From Bacillota bacterium (GTDB lineage Bacteria > Bacillota > Bacilli > Alicyclobacillales > SLC66), in contig JAJZCL010000002.1 in NCBI GenBank assembly GCA_021846165.1, forward strand, positions 1 through 41,049: a stretch of DNA of 41,049 nucleotides, in the 5' to 3' direction. A program made the position numbers and the translations under genes. Numbering within the stretch: position 1 is the stretch's first letter; every line of letters starts with the position of its first letter. Shown piece by piece: positions 17,222 through 25,728 of the stretch. The notes below the pieces were generated by a model, which saw only the letters and a program-made list of their open reading frames with translations, searched no databases and had not been told where the DNA came from.

Positions 17222-17425
17222 ATGCAGGTGACATTTTGCGTGAACAATAACGGAGAATCGCAGGCTTTTTCGCACCTCGACGAACTGCCGCCTACACTGG
17301 CGGCGGCGATGCGAGCAAGTCTTGTCAATCTGCGCCAGAATCTGATTGAATTGGCGATCCACTGCACCGTAGCGGCACAACTGGGCGACGACACCGCGGA
17401 GTCGGCGACGATTCACTTTGATTAG
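17222..17425 (+). CDS. 67-aa small protein of E1, candidate excision accessory factor
   Basis: This small acidic protein (MQVTFCVNNNGESQAF start) is divergent from LSR1 and has a strong ribosome binding site (GAGGAGG, 7 nt spacing), so it is probably expressed. It has no recognised domain. Its position beside the recombinase and a possible sigma-E promoter make it a candidate recombination directionality factor, as small proteins such as SprB serve other serine recombinases. That is inference from location only. Its last codons overlap the 3' end of the convergent MFS gene. Confidence 0.5.
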   Translation: MQVTFCVNNNGESQAFSHLDELPPTLAAAMRASLVNLRQNLIELAIHCTVAAQLGDDTAESATIHFD

Positions 17426-18588
17426 CGAAGCGGCGCGGAGGCGGATTTGCGAAACGCCCACTCGACGACGCCCGCCGCGATCATGACGAGCGCAGCCACG
17501 AGCGCAGCCACCGTCAGGTTAATGGTGTCTTTGAGCCACAGGAACAAGGGGGCGCCGATGGCGAAACCGAGGATGAACGACGCATTAAACAAGGCGTTGA
17601 CCACGCCCCGGACTGCTTCTGGCGCCTCTTCGCCGATCACCCAGGAAAACACCGTCTCTAGCACCCCCGAACCAAGCCCCCACAACAGCGACACGAACAA
17701 AAGCGGCACGAGCGTGCGGGCAAAGGCGAGCCAGGCGGTGCCGACGGCCAAGATGAACATCGCCGCCACTGCGTAGTTGAGCGGGTGGTGTACGCCTGCG
17801 CGACGGATCAACCAGGCATTGATCAGCACCCAACTCACGCCAAGCGGCAAGAACAAGACGCCTCCCCAGAACCCGTTCGCGTGCGCGACGAGCGCCAGCG
17901 GCAGGAGCGCCGACACGCCAAAGTAGACCATCGCGAACAGGACGTTGGCAACGAGCGTCGCAAACAGCAACTTATGACGCAACACCTCGCCCAGTCCCCG
18001 CACGTAATCAGCGAACAAAATTCGGCCACCAGCGCTTTTTTTCTGGGGAATGCGCAGCGCGGCCGCTGCCGCGAAAAAGCCCGCCGCATAGAGCAAAAAC
18101 ACCCCCATCCAGGACAAGCTATCGATCACGCCGCTAAAAAACGGCAGGATGGCTTCCGCCACTGCGATCGCCGTACTGATCCAGGCGAGCGCCTGACGCC
18201 TGCGTTCGCCCGCCTCGAACTCGTCACCGATGATGCTGAGTACCGTCGGCATGATGCCAGCGCTGCCCGCGCCCATCAACGCCCGTCCGCCCAGAATCAA
18301 CCACTGCAAGTGGGTAACCAGCGGAAATAAGCCGCCAATTGAAAACAGTCCCAACCCAACAACCAGAATCCACTTGCGACCCAGGCGGTCGGAGATCACG
18401 CCGAGTACCGGAGTCACAACGAGGTATGCGACGGAGTAGACGGAAATCATCAATCCGATGAAGGAAATCGGGACGTGCAAGTGCGCGGCGATGTCTCTTG
18501 AAGCCGGAAACAGCACGGAATTGGGGAGCATCGCCACAGTCACGGCAAATACAAGCACGCGCAGCAACCCTTGATCGCGCCGGGGCAT
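17422..18588 (-). CDS. MFS family drug/metabolite efflux transporter (E1 cargo)
   Basis: This is a 388-aa major facilitator with 12 hydrophobic segments. The conserved loop 2-3 motif GVISDRLGRKWIL is at about residues 60-72, and GRALMGAGSAGIMPTVLSII (helix 4, motif-C-like) indicates a drug:proton antiporter-like group. The substrate is unknown. The ORF track starts 26 codons earlier inside spoVR sequence and across the E1 core; ATG at 18588 with GAGGTG upstream is the likely start. In the excised circle this gene would lie about 50 bp downstream of LSR1 in the same direction. Confidence 0.85.
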   Translation of the reverse strand: MPRRDQGLLRVLVFAVTVAMLPNSVLFPASRDIAAHLHVPISFIGLMISVYSVAYLVVTPVLGVISDRLGRKWILVVGLGLFSIGGLFPLVTHLQWLILGGRALMGAGSAGIMPTVLSIIGDEFEAGERRRQALAWISTAIAVAEAILPFFSGVIDSLSWMGVFLLYAAGFFAAAAALRIPQKKSAGGRILFADYVRGLGEVLRHKLLFATLVANVLFAMVYFGVSALLPLALVAHANGFWGGVLFLPLGVSWVLINAWLIRRAGVHHPLNYAVAAMFILAVGTAWLAFARTLVPLLFVSLLWGLGSGVLETVFSWVIGEEAPEAVRGVVNALFNASFILGFAIGAPLFLWLKDTINLTVAALVAALVMIAAGVVEWAFRKSASAPLR

Positions 18589-18626
18589 ACCATTCACCTC
18601 GCTAAGATGCAAAGACCGAACGATGG

Positions 18627-18640
18627 CCACCCTTCGTTCA
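18627..18640. repeat. E1 right core repeat (att site)
   Basis: This is the second copy of CCACCCTTCGTTCA, identical to 15726-15739. It encodes MNEGW at the end of spoVR fragment 2. Confidence 0.9.
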
Positions 18641-19247
18641 TGATTTTCGTCTCCAATTGTGGCCAAAAATACAGCATTTCTTCACGCAACACGGTAAGGA
18701 TGTCGCGTTGCCAATCGGTAAGCGCTGGGCTGTGGTGGATAAGGTACAATAACAGATCTTTTTCCCACACCTCGGCGCGACCACTCACCGTGTCGGTTTT
18801 TGTCGACGACACTCGATCGTCGAGCGCGAGCAGGTCGTCATAACGCCCCTGACGTTCTTGCGCCACGCTACCGCGCTTTGCGCGATCGGCCGGATTTTGT
18901 TGGGGGCGGCGACGCGCCGTCAACGACGGGTCGATGTGTTCTTGCACCGCGAGCGCCGCGTCGAGGAACGACTCCACCACGTCTTTCCCGTACTGCATTT
19001 CATATTGATGGAAACGCTCGCCGCTCGCCGCCATGCGGTTGACCACGTCTCTTGGCGTCGGCGCGAACAGGGCGTTGTTTTTGAAAAAATCTGCGTGCGC
19101 GAGAACGTGAGCGGCGACCATCAGGTTCTGGACGTACGAATTGCTGTCGAGTAAAAACGCGTAACACGGATCAGCGTTAATCACCAGTTCGTAAATCTTG
19201 CTGAGCCCCAGGTCATAATCCATTTTCATCCGATAAAACGCTTTACC
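18627..19247 (-). CDS. spoVR: spoVR, fragment 2 of 3 (middle part)
   Basis: This is the central 205 codons or so of SpoVR. Reading starts in the TTACC core as FGKAFYRMKMDYDLGLSKIY, continues through VAAHVLAHADFFKNNALF, a family hallmark, and ends at LETKIMNEGW. After the core the frame runs into element E1 and stops. The upstream end has no start codon with a ribosome binding site; the ORF track's ATG is an internal methionine. Joined to fragments 1 and 3 it gives a 1377-nt gene, exactly 459 codons. Confidence 0.95.
19243..19247. repeat. E2 left core (att site)
   Basis: TTACC is shared with 25724-25728 in direct orientation. The flanks are also similar (ttaccAAATCATCC versus ttaccGAATGACCA). 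It encodes the GK of SFGK in SpoVR. Confidence 0.8.
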
Positions 19248-19317
19248 AAATCATCCGCCACGTAAAAAACGCAATAATCCGTATAATCCTCGGGCACCTT
19301 CCATATACATGACAGCA

Positions 19318-19449
19318 CTAGCGGACGCCTTCGCCGGACGACTCGGTGCGCTTGTTCTCCTCGCGCATGTCGCCGCCGCGCCGCAACGCTTCCAGGCAAA
19401 TACGGATGATTTCTTGTTTGGCTCGCTCATCAAGCGAAACGTCTCCCAC
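19318..19449 (-). CDS. possible 43-aa small protein divergent from LSR2
   Basis: A short ORF opens with VGDVSLDERAKQEIIRICLE and ends SSGEGVR. It lies between the left E2 core and LSR2, in opposite orientation to the recombinase. The GTG start has only a weak GGGGTGAT ribosome binding site. It is helical and charged with no known domain. It could be an accessory factor of the element or non-coding. Confidence 0.3.
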   Translation of the reverse strand: MGDVSLDERAKQEIIRICLEALRRGGDMREENKRTESSGEGVR

Positions 19450-19519
19450 GTCGCATCACCCCACTCGTCGCACCCTATGCAAGCACTATTTGTCCTAGTT
19501 CTTTGCGAGGTGAATTCAG

Positions 19520-20941
19520 GTGCAAACCGCCCTTTATGCCCGCGTGTCTACTGACGAACAGGCGCAACAAGGGTTTTCGATCGACAGTCAAAAAGAGCGC
19601 CTTGCGGCTTACTGCCTTTCGCAAGGGTATGCAGGCTATGACTTTTACGTCGACGACGGCTACTCAGGCACCAACCTGAAGCGACCAGCGCTGCAGCGTT
19701 TGCTTGACGACATCCGCGTGCGCCGGGTCGACGCCGTCATCGTGTACCGCCTTGATCGCCTTGGCAGGCGGCAAAAAGATGTGCTGCACCTGCTCGAAGA
19801 CGTGTTCGAGCCGTTTGCGGTCACCTTTAAGAGCGTCACCGAACCGTTTGACACCGGCACGCCATTCGGCAGGGCGATGATCGGGGTACTCGCCGTGTTT
19901 GCGCAACTGGAGCGTGACACGATCATCGAGCGCACAACGCTTGGCAGGCGGCAACGGATTCGTTCCGGCCTGTGGCCGGGCGGGCGGGCGCCGTTTGGCT
20001 ACGAGTGGCGCAAAGATGAACAAGCGCTTTGCCCCATTCCCGAACAGGCGTCGCTCGTTCAGGCAATCTACCAGCGTTTTCTGCGCGGCGAGTCCTTGTC
20101 CGCGCTCAGTCGCTGGATCGCGTTGCGCAGCGCGGAGCGCAAGTGGACGCACAGCGCGATTCGCTTGATTTTATCGCGTCCCCTCTATGCGGGTCTGCTC
20201 GTTCGGCAGGAGGAAACGGCGCTCCAGGGTCGGCACATGGCCATCATCGACGCGGACACCTGGCGCGCCGCGCAGGCGGAACTGGCGCGGCGCTCAAGCG
20301 GCGTTACCGCAACAGGGGGGTATTTGCTCAGCGGCTTACTCCAGTGCGGGGTCTGCGGCAAAAGGGTGATCCACTTCCCTTATCAGGTGCGACGCGGCAA
20401 CCGCGTGTACCGCTACGAGTACTACGGCTGCCAAACGCAACACAGCCGCCAGGTTCAACAGACCGTTTCTTGTTCACTTGGTTTTCGACGCAAGGAAACC
20501 TTAGAGGCACAGATTACCGACGCGCTTTTTACGATCACCTTTACGCCCACCGAAATTGCGCACGTTCTCGCCGCTCTGACAAAGGCGGCGAACACAAGCG
20601 ACCATGCGGCTCTGCGCCAGCGGCTCGCCGCGAGCCAGTGCAAGGTCACGGTACGACGCGAACGCTGGCTCGCGGCCTACGAGGCGGGCGTCATCAGCAC
20701 AGAAGAGTTGGCCGCAAAGCTCGCGCCGCTTGACAGCGAGGCGAGCGTCATCGCGCTGCGACGCACCGAACTCGCAGACACTCCTTTGGCAACGGAGGAA
20801 CTCAATTTTTACCCTGATCTGATCCGTAAGGCCTGGCCTTACCTCACGCACGAAGAGCAAAGGTCGGTGATCCGCCTTGCCATCCGCAACGTGACGCTAC
20901 GCAAAGACCAACTCACGATCAACTGGAACCTAGCGACCTAA
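19520..20941 (+). CDS. large serine recombinase LSR2 of element E2
   Basis: This 473-aa large serine recombinase has the catalytic motif ALYARVSTDEQ with serine near residue 10, DDGYSGTNLKRPAL and YRLDRLGRRQKDVL, then a recombinase domain. The zinc ribbon has paired cysteines (LLQCGVCGKRV, YGCQTQHS). A coiled coil (about 355-390) is followed by a DNA-binding C-terminus. GTG at 19520 follows GAGGTGA. It resembles LSR1 in order of domains but the sequences are clearly different. It is convergent with the E2 lipoamide acyltransferase gene, overlapping by 4 nt at the stops. Confidence 0.93.
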   Translation: MQTALYARVSTDEQAQQGFSIDSQKERLAAYCLSQGYAGYDFYVDDGYSGTNLKRPALQRLLDDIRVRRVDAVIVYRLDRLGRRQKDVLHLLEDVFEPFAVTFKSVTEPFDTGTPFGRAMIGVLAVFAQLERDTIIERTTLGRRQRIRSGLWPGGRAPFGYEWRKDEQALCPIPEQASLVQAIYQRFLRGESLSALSRWIALRSAERKWTHSAIRLILSRPLYAGLLVRQEETALQGRHMAIIDADTWRAAQAELARRSSGVTATGGYLLSGLLQCGVCGKRVIHFPYQVRRGNRVYRYEYYGCQTQHSRQVQQTVSCSLGFRRKETLEAQITDALFTITFTPTEIAHVLAALTKAANTSDHAALRQRLAASQCKVTVRRERWLAAYEAGVISTEELAAKLAPLDSEASVIALRRTELADTPLATEELNFYPDLIRKAWPYLTHEEQRSVIRLAIRNVTLRKDQLTINWNLAT

Positions 20942-22197
20942 AGCGCGAGCAAGAGTTCCGGGTGTTCGAGGATTTCCTTAAGCCTCCGCAGAAACTGACC
21001 CACCGGTTCACCGTCGATGATGCGGTGGTCAAAGCTCAGCGACACCCCCATCCGATATCGTACCGCCACTTCGTCGTCCGCGAGTACGACAGGTTTTTTC
21101 GCGATGCTGTGTACTCCGAGGATCGCCACCTCCGGGTAATTGACGATCGGCGTCGCGAACCAGCCGCCGTTCGCCCCTGTGCTGCTGATCGTGAAGGTGC
21201 CGCCCGACATCTGTTCCAACGTCAGTTTTCGTTCCCTTGCCAGGCGCGTCAGGTCTTCGATCACGCGAGCGATGGCGAACACGGATATGCGATCTGCGTG
21301 ATGGACGACAGGCACCACGAGGCCATCTGGCGTGGCGGCGGCAATGCCGATGTGAATGTGCGGCTTGAACACGATTTCCATTTTTTCGCCATCTACAGAA
21401 GTGTTAAAAATCGGCAGTTCCCTCAGCACGTGCGACACGGCTTTGATGATAAACGGCAAGTACGTGAGTTTGATCCCCTCCGCCTCCGCAAACGGCAACA
21501 ACCGCTCGCGCACCTCGACGAGTCTGCTCGCGTCCAGTTCATCCATGCTCGTCGCCTGCGGCGCCGTGTACATGGAGCGAGCCATGTTCTCGTAGATGCG
21601 CCGACGCAGCCCGCGAATCGGCTGGCGCGTTTCACCATCCTCCTGCACAGACGCGGACACAGCGCGCGCAGTCGGCGAACTGGTGGGCGTTGACTGCACA
21701 AGCGACGCCACGGCCTGTCCGCTTGCCGACGCGCTGCCGCGCGCCCTCACAAACGCCTCCACATCCGCTTTGCTGACGTGCCCGCGCGAGTCGCTCGGCG
21801 ACACCTGAGCAAGGTCAACGCCAAGCTCCCGCGCCAGCTTGCGCACAGCAGGCGCCGCCAGCACCCTGCGTCCAGAAGTACCTGTGCGCTCTGCAACGGG
21901 AGTTTGTATTCGCTCCGCCAACGCAGGTTCCGTCGCTGGCGCGACCTCCTCTCCAGCGCCAGCGGAGGCAAGCGCAATCAGCACCTCTCCCACCTTCAGG
22001 ATCGCGCCAACCTCACCGCCCAGCCTTAACACCTTTCCCCCAACAGGCGTCGCGATTTCCACCGCCGCCTTGTCCGTTTGCACCTCGACGATCGGTTGAT
22101 CTTGCGTGATCACATCGCCCTCCGCCACGAACCACTGCAAAATCTCCGCTTCATGCAACCCTTCCCCAATATCGGGAAGGCGAAATTCATACGCCAT
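20938..22197 (-). CDS. 2-oxoacid dehydrogenase E2, dihydrolipoamide acyltransferase
   Basis: This E2 subunit of about 419 aa has one lipoyl domain (EFRLPDIGEGLHEAEI start; lipoylated lysine in EVQTDKAAVEI near residue 42), a peripheral-subunit-binding domain (APAVRKLARELGVDLAQV, about 128-145) and a catalytic domain with the active-site SFDHRIIDGEP near the C-terminus. It transfers acyl groups to CoA in pyruvate, branched-chain oxoacid or acetoin dehydrogenase complexes; a single lipoyl domain fits several of these. ATG at 22197 is preferred, as the lipoyl domain starts right after it. Last gene of a three-gene unit. Confidence 0.9.
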   Translation of the reverse strand: MAYEFRLPDIGEGLHEAEILQWFVAEGDVITQDQPIVEVQTDKAAVEIATPVGGKVLRLGGEVGAILKVGEVLIALASAGAGEEVAPATEPALAERIQTPVAERTGTSGRRVLAAPAVRKLARELGVDLAQVSPSDSRGHVSKADVEAFVRARGSASASGQAVASLVQSTPTSSPTARAVSASVQEDGETRQPIRGLRRRIYENMARSMYTAPQATSMDELDASRLVEVRERLLPFAEAEGIKLTYLPFIIKAVSHVLRELPIFNTSVDGEKMEIVFKPHIHIGIAAATPDGLVVPVVHHADRISVFAIARVIEDLTRLARERKLTLEQMSGGTFTISSTGANGGWFATPIVNYPEVAILGVHSIAKKPVVLADDEVAVRYRMGVSLSFDHRIIDGEPVGQFLRRLKEILEHPELLLAL

Positions 22198-22211
22198 CGT
22201 CACGCCCCCCC

Positions 22212-23195
22212 TCACCGATACGAAAGCAACTCTTGCATCGCCTTGAAAATACGTTGTTTATTCGGCAGCCAGTCCTCTTCCACCGCAAACGCCGGATACG
22301 GCGTATCATACCCAGTCACGCGCAAGATCGGGGCAAGCAGCGACAGCATGCACTTTTCGCTGACAAGCGCCGCCACCTCCGCTCCGACGCCGCCCGACTT
22401 GACCGCCTCGTGAACAATCAGAACACGACCTGTTTTTGCAACTGAGCGTACAATCGCTTCTTCATCCATCGGCGCGACCGTGCGCAGGTCGATCACCTCG
22501 ACCGATCCCCCTTGCTTGTCCCGCCACTCTGCTGCAGCGGCAGTCGCGACAGGCGCCGCAGCGCCCCAGGTAATCAGCGTAAGGTCGTCGCCTTCGGCAA
22601 CCACCTTCGCCTTGCCAAGTTCTACGGTGTACTCCCCGTCTGGCACCTCTTCCTTGAAGGCGCGGTACAGCCTCATCGGTTCGAGGTACAGCACCGGATC
22701 GGGGTCGCGGATCGCCGAGAGCAGCAACCCTTTTGCGTCGTAGGGAGAACTTGGCATCACCACCTTGATGCCCGGGGTGTGAACAAACAACCCTTCCAGG
22801 CTGTCCGAGTGCAACTCCGGCGTGCGCACGCCCCCGCCATACGGGGAGCGCACCACCATCGGTAGGTGAATTCGCCCGGCTGTGCGAAAGCGCATGCGCG
22901 CCGCTTGCGAGGCCATTTGATCCATGGTCTCGTAGATGAACCCCAAAAACTGCACCTCCGCGACCGGCCTTAACCCGCGCGCCGCCAGTCCCACCGCTGC
23001 GCCGACAATCGCCGATTCGGCGAGCGGGGTATCGACGACGCGGCGATTGCCAAACTGCGCCTGCAATCCGTCTGTCACGCGAAACACGCCACCCGCCCGC
23101 CCAACGTCCTCGCCAATGATCAGCATGCTCGGATCGCGTTCCATTTCCAGCCGGAGCGCCGAATTGATCGCCTCCACCATGTTCATCAGCGGCAT
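22212..23195 (-). CDS. 2-oxoacid dehydrogenase E1 beta subunit
   Basis: This E1 beta subunit of about 327 aa has LIIGEDVGRAGGVFRVTDGL near the N-terminus, the VQFLGFIYETMDQMASQAARMR helix and VVRSPYGGGVRTPELHSDSLE, which are all typical. It makes a heterotetramer with E1 alpha and binds thiamine diphosphate at the subunit interface. ATG at 23195 overlaps the E1 alpha stop region and is preceded by GAAAGGGGG; the ORF track adds 43 out-of-frame codons from the E1 alpha gene. It ends 14 nt before the E2 start. Confidence 0.92.
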   Translation of the reverse strand: MPLMNMVEAINSALRLEMERDPSMLIIGEDVGRAGGVFRVTDGLQAQFGNRRVVDTPLAESAIVGAAVGLAARGLRPVAEVQFLGFIYETMDQMASQAARMRFRTAGRIHLPMVVRSPYGGGVRTPELHSDSLEGLFVHTPGIKVVMPSSPYDAKGLLLSAIRDPDPVLYLEPMRLYRAFKEEVPDGEYTVELGKAKVVAEGDDLTLITWGAAAPVATAAAAEWRDKQGGSVEVIDLRTVAPMDEEAIVRSVAKTGRVLIVHEAVKSGGVGAEVAALVSEKCMLSLLAPILRVTGYDTPYPAFAVEEDWLPNKQRIFKAMQELLSYR

Positions 23196-23196
23196 C

Positions 23197-24264
23197 TCAG
23201 CGCCCCCTTTCCAGCGTCGCCCACTGCTCTTGCAAGCGTGGAGTAGGCGTAGCGTACACATAATCAAACGACTCAGCGAGCGTTCCCTTCGGCACGCCCT
23301 CCGCTTTCGCGACCACTTGCTCAATCACCTGCGCCGCTTCTTGCCAAAGCGCCTGTTCACGCTCATCGTCCCAGATCTGCAACCCGGTCAAATACCGCCG
23401 CAAACGCACAATTGGGTCTTTTTGTTTCCAACTCTCCACCTCGGCCTGACTCCTGTACCGATTGGGATCATCCGAGGTGGTGTGCGGACCGTTGCGATAC
23501 GTTACCGCCTCGATCAAAGACGGGCCTTTCCCCTCTCTTGCCCGCCTTACCGCCTCCATCGTCACTTGATAAACCGCCAGTACATCGTTGCCATCCACTT
23601 GAACTCCCGGTATTCCGTACGCAAGACCTTTCTGCGCAAACGTCGCACTACCTGTTTGATGACTGCGCGGCAAACTGATTGCCCACTGGTTGTTTTGAAT
23701 GAAGTAAATCGCAGGCAGCTTTAACACCGACGCGAAGTTCAGCGACTCGTGAAAATCTCCCTGTGACGTCGCGCCGTCACCCAGGTAACACAGGCTGACA
23801 CGCTTGTCTTCCAAATAAGTAGAGGCCCAGGCACTGCCCATTACATGCGTCGCCTGCCCGGCGATGATGATCTGCACGGGAAATGCATGAACACCCTCCG
23901 GCAACCTCGCGCCAAACACGTGGCCCATCGTGTACAGCAGACTGTATTCAAGCGGCGCCCCGTGTACCCACAGCGCAGGCGCCTCGCGATAGCTCGGAAA
24001 CATCCAATCGCTTCGTTCCAGCGCGTAAGCGCTGCCTATCTGCGCCGCCTCCTGACCACTAAACGGAGCATACGTGCCAATCCGTCCCTGTCGTTGCAAC
24101 CGCATCGCTCGTTCGTCATACGCGCGAGCAATCACCATATAGCGGTACACCTCCAGCAGTTGCCTGTGACCTAGCGACGGCGCCTCGCGCACCAGTTCCC
24201 CGGCTTCGTTCAATACCTGCCACTGCGTGACGGTAAGATCTTCAGGATTAATCCACATCGGCAA
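23197..24264 (-). CDS. 2-oxoacid dehydrogenase E1 alpha subunit
   Basis: This is a 355-aa thiamine diphosphate-dependent E1 alpha subunit. The ThDP/Mg motif YLGDGATSQGDFHESLNFA is at about residue 165, IQNNQWAIS follows, and the phosphorylation-loop-like region TYRNGPHTTSDDPNRYR is near 250. It decarboxylates a 2-oxoacid such as pyruvate or branched-chain oxoacids; the substrate is not decided by sequence reading. First gene of the E1a-E1b-E2 unit; no E3 (lipoamide dehydrogenase) gene is present in the element, so E3 must be shared from elsewhere. Confidence 0.92.
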   Translation of the reverse strand: MPMWINPEDLTVTQWQVLNEAGELVREAPSLGHRQLLEVYRYMVIARAYDERAMRLQRQGRIGTYAPFSGQEAAQIGSAYALERSDWMFPSYREAPALWVHGAPLEYSLLYTMGHVFGARLPEGVHAFPVQIIIAGQATHVMGSAWASTYLEDKRVSLCYLGDGATSQGDFHESLNFASVLKLPAIYFIQNNQWAISLPRSHQTGSATFAQKGLAYGIPGVQVDGNDVLAVYQVTMEAVRRAREGKGPSLIEAVTYRNGPHTTSDDPNRYRSQAEVESWKQKDPIVRLRRYLTGLQIWDDEREQALWQEAAQVIEQVVAKAEGVPKGTLAESFDYVYATPTPRLQEQWATLERGR

Positions 24265-24329
24265 ACGCTCCTTATGTAATCAAGTCAATCGCGCACACGC
24301 CTTATTTGATGTTACTCATCTCGACCTCA

Positions 24330-24625
24330 AACGACAAAAAGCTCCGCCTAACGGCAGGAGCCTTATATCCCCTGGATTGCGCACCAGTGTTGCACACTTG
24401 CCCGTTAGCGGCTACGCTTAATTTTGACTTCCGCCCCATGGATCAATCCAGGGGATTCCAACGATCACTCGTTGGTTTTCCTGCTTCTTAGAAACGCGCC
24501 TCTCTACGAGCAGGTCTTATCGTCGCCACGCAGGCTCACACACCGCCAGCCCGGCGGCTCCTATGCCTATGTGTTGGCACAAGTACATGATACCAAAACA
24601 TTCGCCTGACGGCGAGCGCCTTACT
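24330..24625 (-). pseudogene. degraded IS200/IS605-type end with tnpB tail remnant
   Basis: On the minus strand a broken frame reads TIRPARREARF, stop, EAGK, similar to the C-terminal tail of TnpB proteins. It is followed by long imperfect hairpins (CCCTGGATTG with CAATCCAGGG; GGCTCCTGCCG-TTAGGCGGAGC plus TTTTT). Such folded right ends follow tnpB in IS605/IS1341 elements and include the omega RNA region. A similar hairpin (GCGCTCGCCGTCAGGCG) lies at the other side. Stops and frameshifts show it is dead. It occupies the gene-free gap upstream of the E1 alpha gene. Confidence 0.45.
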
Positions 24626-24701
24626 GTGTGCCCCATAGGGGGTATAGTGGATCCAGGAAATCAGACAAGCTGAAAGGGGTCATGTAAGCGATCATCGGTT
24701 G

Positions 24702-24863
24702 ATGAGAAAACATGACACGGCAGCATTCAAAGCGCAGATAGTTTTGGAACTCTTGAAAGAGGAAAAAACGGTCAGTCAGATTTCGTCGGAGTACGGTATT
24801 CATTTTACCATGCTTCACAAATGGAAAAAGGTTGCCACAGACAGAACGCGTGCAAATGATTGA
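24702..24863 (+). pseudogene. truncated IS3-family orfA
   Basis: A 53-codon remnant, RKHDTAAFKAQIVLELLKEE then VSQISSEYGIHFTMLHKWKK, is the N-terminal helix-turn-helix of an IS3-family OrfA. It stops shortly after the HTH and no OrfB follows. An end-like sequence (GTGGATCCAGGAAATC) lies about 50 bp upstream. It is broken and non-functional. Confidence 0.75.
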
Positions 24864-24928
24864 TTGGGAACCACCTTTAGATGTTGAACAACCATTGTCG
24901 TCAATTTAAGCAAACATAAAAATCCATT

Positions 24929-25552
24929 TTGTATCGAACAAAAAAATATGATGTTTTCAATGAAGTCTTACTTGATGCAAGGATCACGAAGTTGTCCTGT
25001 GGGGAAAAGGAACTCGCTTCGCAGCATAGTTTACGTTTGCAGGAGATGGGCATTTCAAATGATCTGATTATTTTTGACCGAGGGTATGCGTCAGCGCAAC
25101 GGATTGCACAGCTTTTTGAGTCTGGTGTTCATTTTCTGATGCGCGTCAGACGTAAATTCAACAAGGAAATCGATGCCTTGACCTCATCAGATGCTTTTGT
25201 TGACCTCACCCATGAGCAAAAGGTCTATCGCATGAGGGTGGTTACATTCCCTTTACCATCGGGCGAAGTGGAAACACTGATCACTGATTTACCACAGGAT
25301 ACCTTCGAAACCATCGATTTTCAGGCTTTGTATTTCAGGACTTTTACGCAAGTATGTGGCAAGTTGAAGCATCACCTCGTTCTTGCGGTGTTGGAACCGG
25401 ATCCTAATAAGAGAGAACGCGCATTGAAAAAGGTGCTTGCTGTCATCGCTAAAAATCGAACCCCCATACGACCAGGCAGAAAATTTGAACGCAAAACCCC
25501 TGGGAAGAAACGGTTTTATATGAACATGAAATCGGCATTGTCAATGATTTGA
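24929..25552 (+). pseudogene. IS4-family transposase fragment
   Basis: A remnant of about 207 aa of a DDE transposase contains LIIFDRGYASAQRIAQLFES (second catalytic Asp region) and FLMRVRRKFNKE. The first catalytic region is missing at the N-terminus. The YREK signature that should follow near ALYFRTF is absent, so an internal deletion is likely. GC is lower than in the surrounding genes, which suggests foreign origin. It lies between the IS3 remnant and the right end of E2; nothing coding is seen from 25553 to the core. Confidence 0.75.
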
Positions 25553-25723
25553 TGTTTAAATTGACGACATTGGATCAAAAATAGGTTCTTACTCACCGAC
25601 GAAGATAAATGCTATGGATAGGTGTAGGCATGGCTGTTTCTACTTCATGTCTCTGTGATTCTTGGAATGCGCAGAGGCAACCGTCCGACCGAATTCGGTT
25701 TTTTCACTAGTCGTCGATTCCTC

Positions 25724-25728
25724 TTACC
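25724..25728. repeat. E2 right core (att site)
   Basis: This is the second copy of the TTACC core, in the SFGK codons of spoVR fragment 1. Confidence 0.8.

Larger units (their letters stand above)
15726..18640. mobile_element. E1: spoVR-intervening serine recombinase element, 2.9 kb
   Basis: The element separates spoVR fragments 2 and 3 and is bounded by the 14-bp direct repeat. Removal of one repeat copy plus the interior (2901 bp) restores the SpoVR frame through MNEGWATYWH. It contains LSR1, a 67-aa small ORF and an MFS transporter, and no phage structural genes. The LSR1 stop codon lies inside the left core repeat. It resembles known sporulation-gene intervening elements by logic, but is tiny and carries a transporter as cargo. 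Boundaries follow directly from sequence; excision during sporulation is inferred. Confidence 0.93.
19243..25728. mobile_element. E2: spoVR-intervening serine recombinase element, 6.5 kb
   Basis: The element separates spoVR fragments 1 and 2. Joining at TTACC removes 6481 bp and gives HWSFGKAFYRMK in frame, which matches the SpoVR family. It holds LSR2, three 2-oxoacid dehydrogenase genes and degraded insertion sequences near its right end. No phage genes are present. The IS debris and the short core suggest a longer residence than a recent transposition, although the recombinase is intact. Confidence 0.92.
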
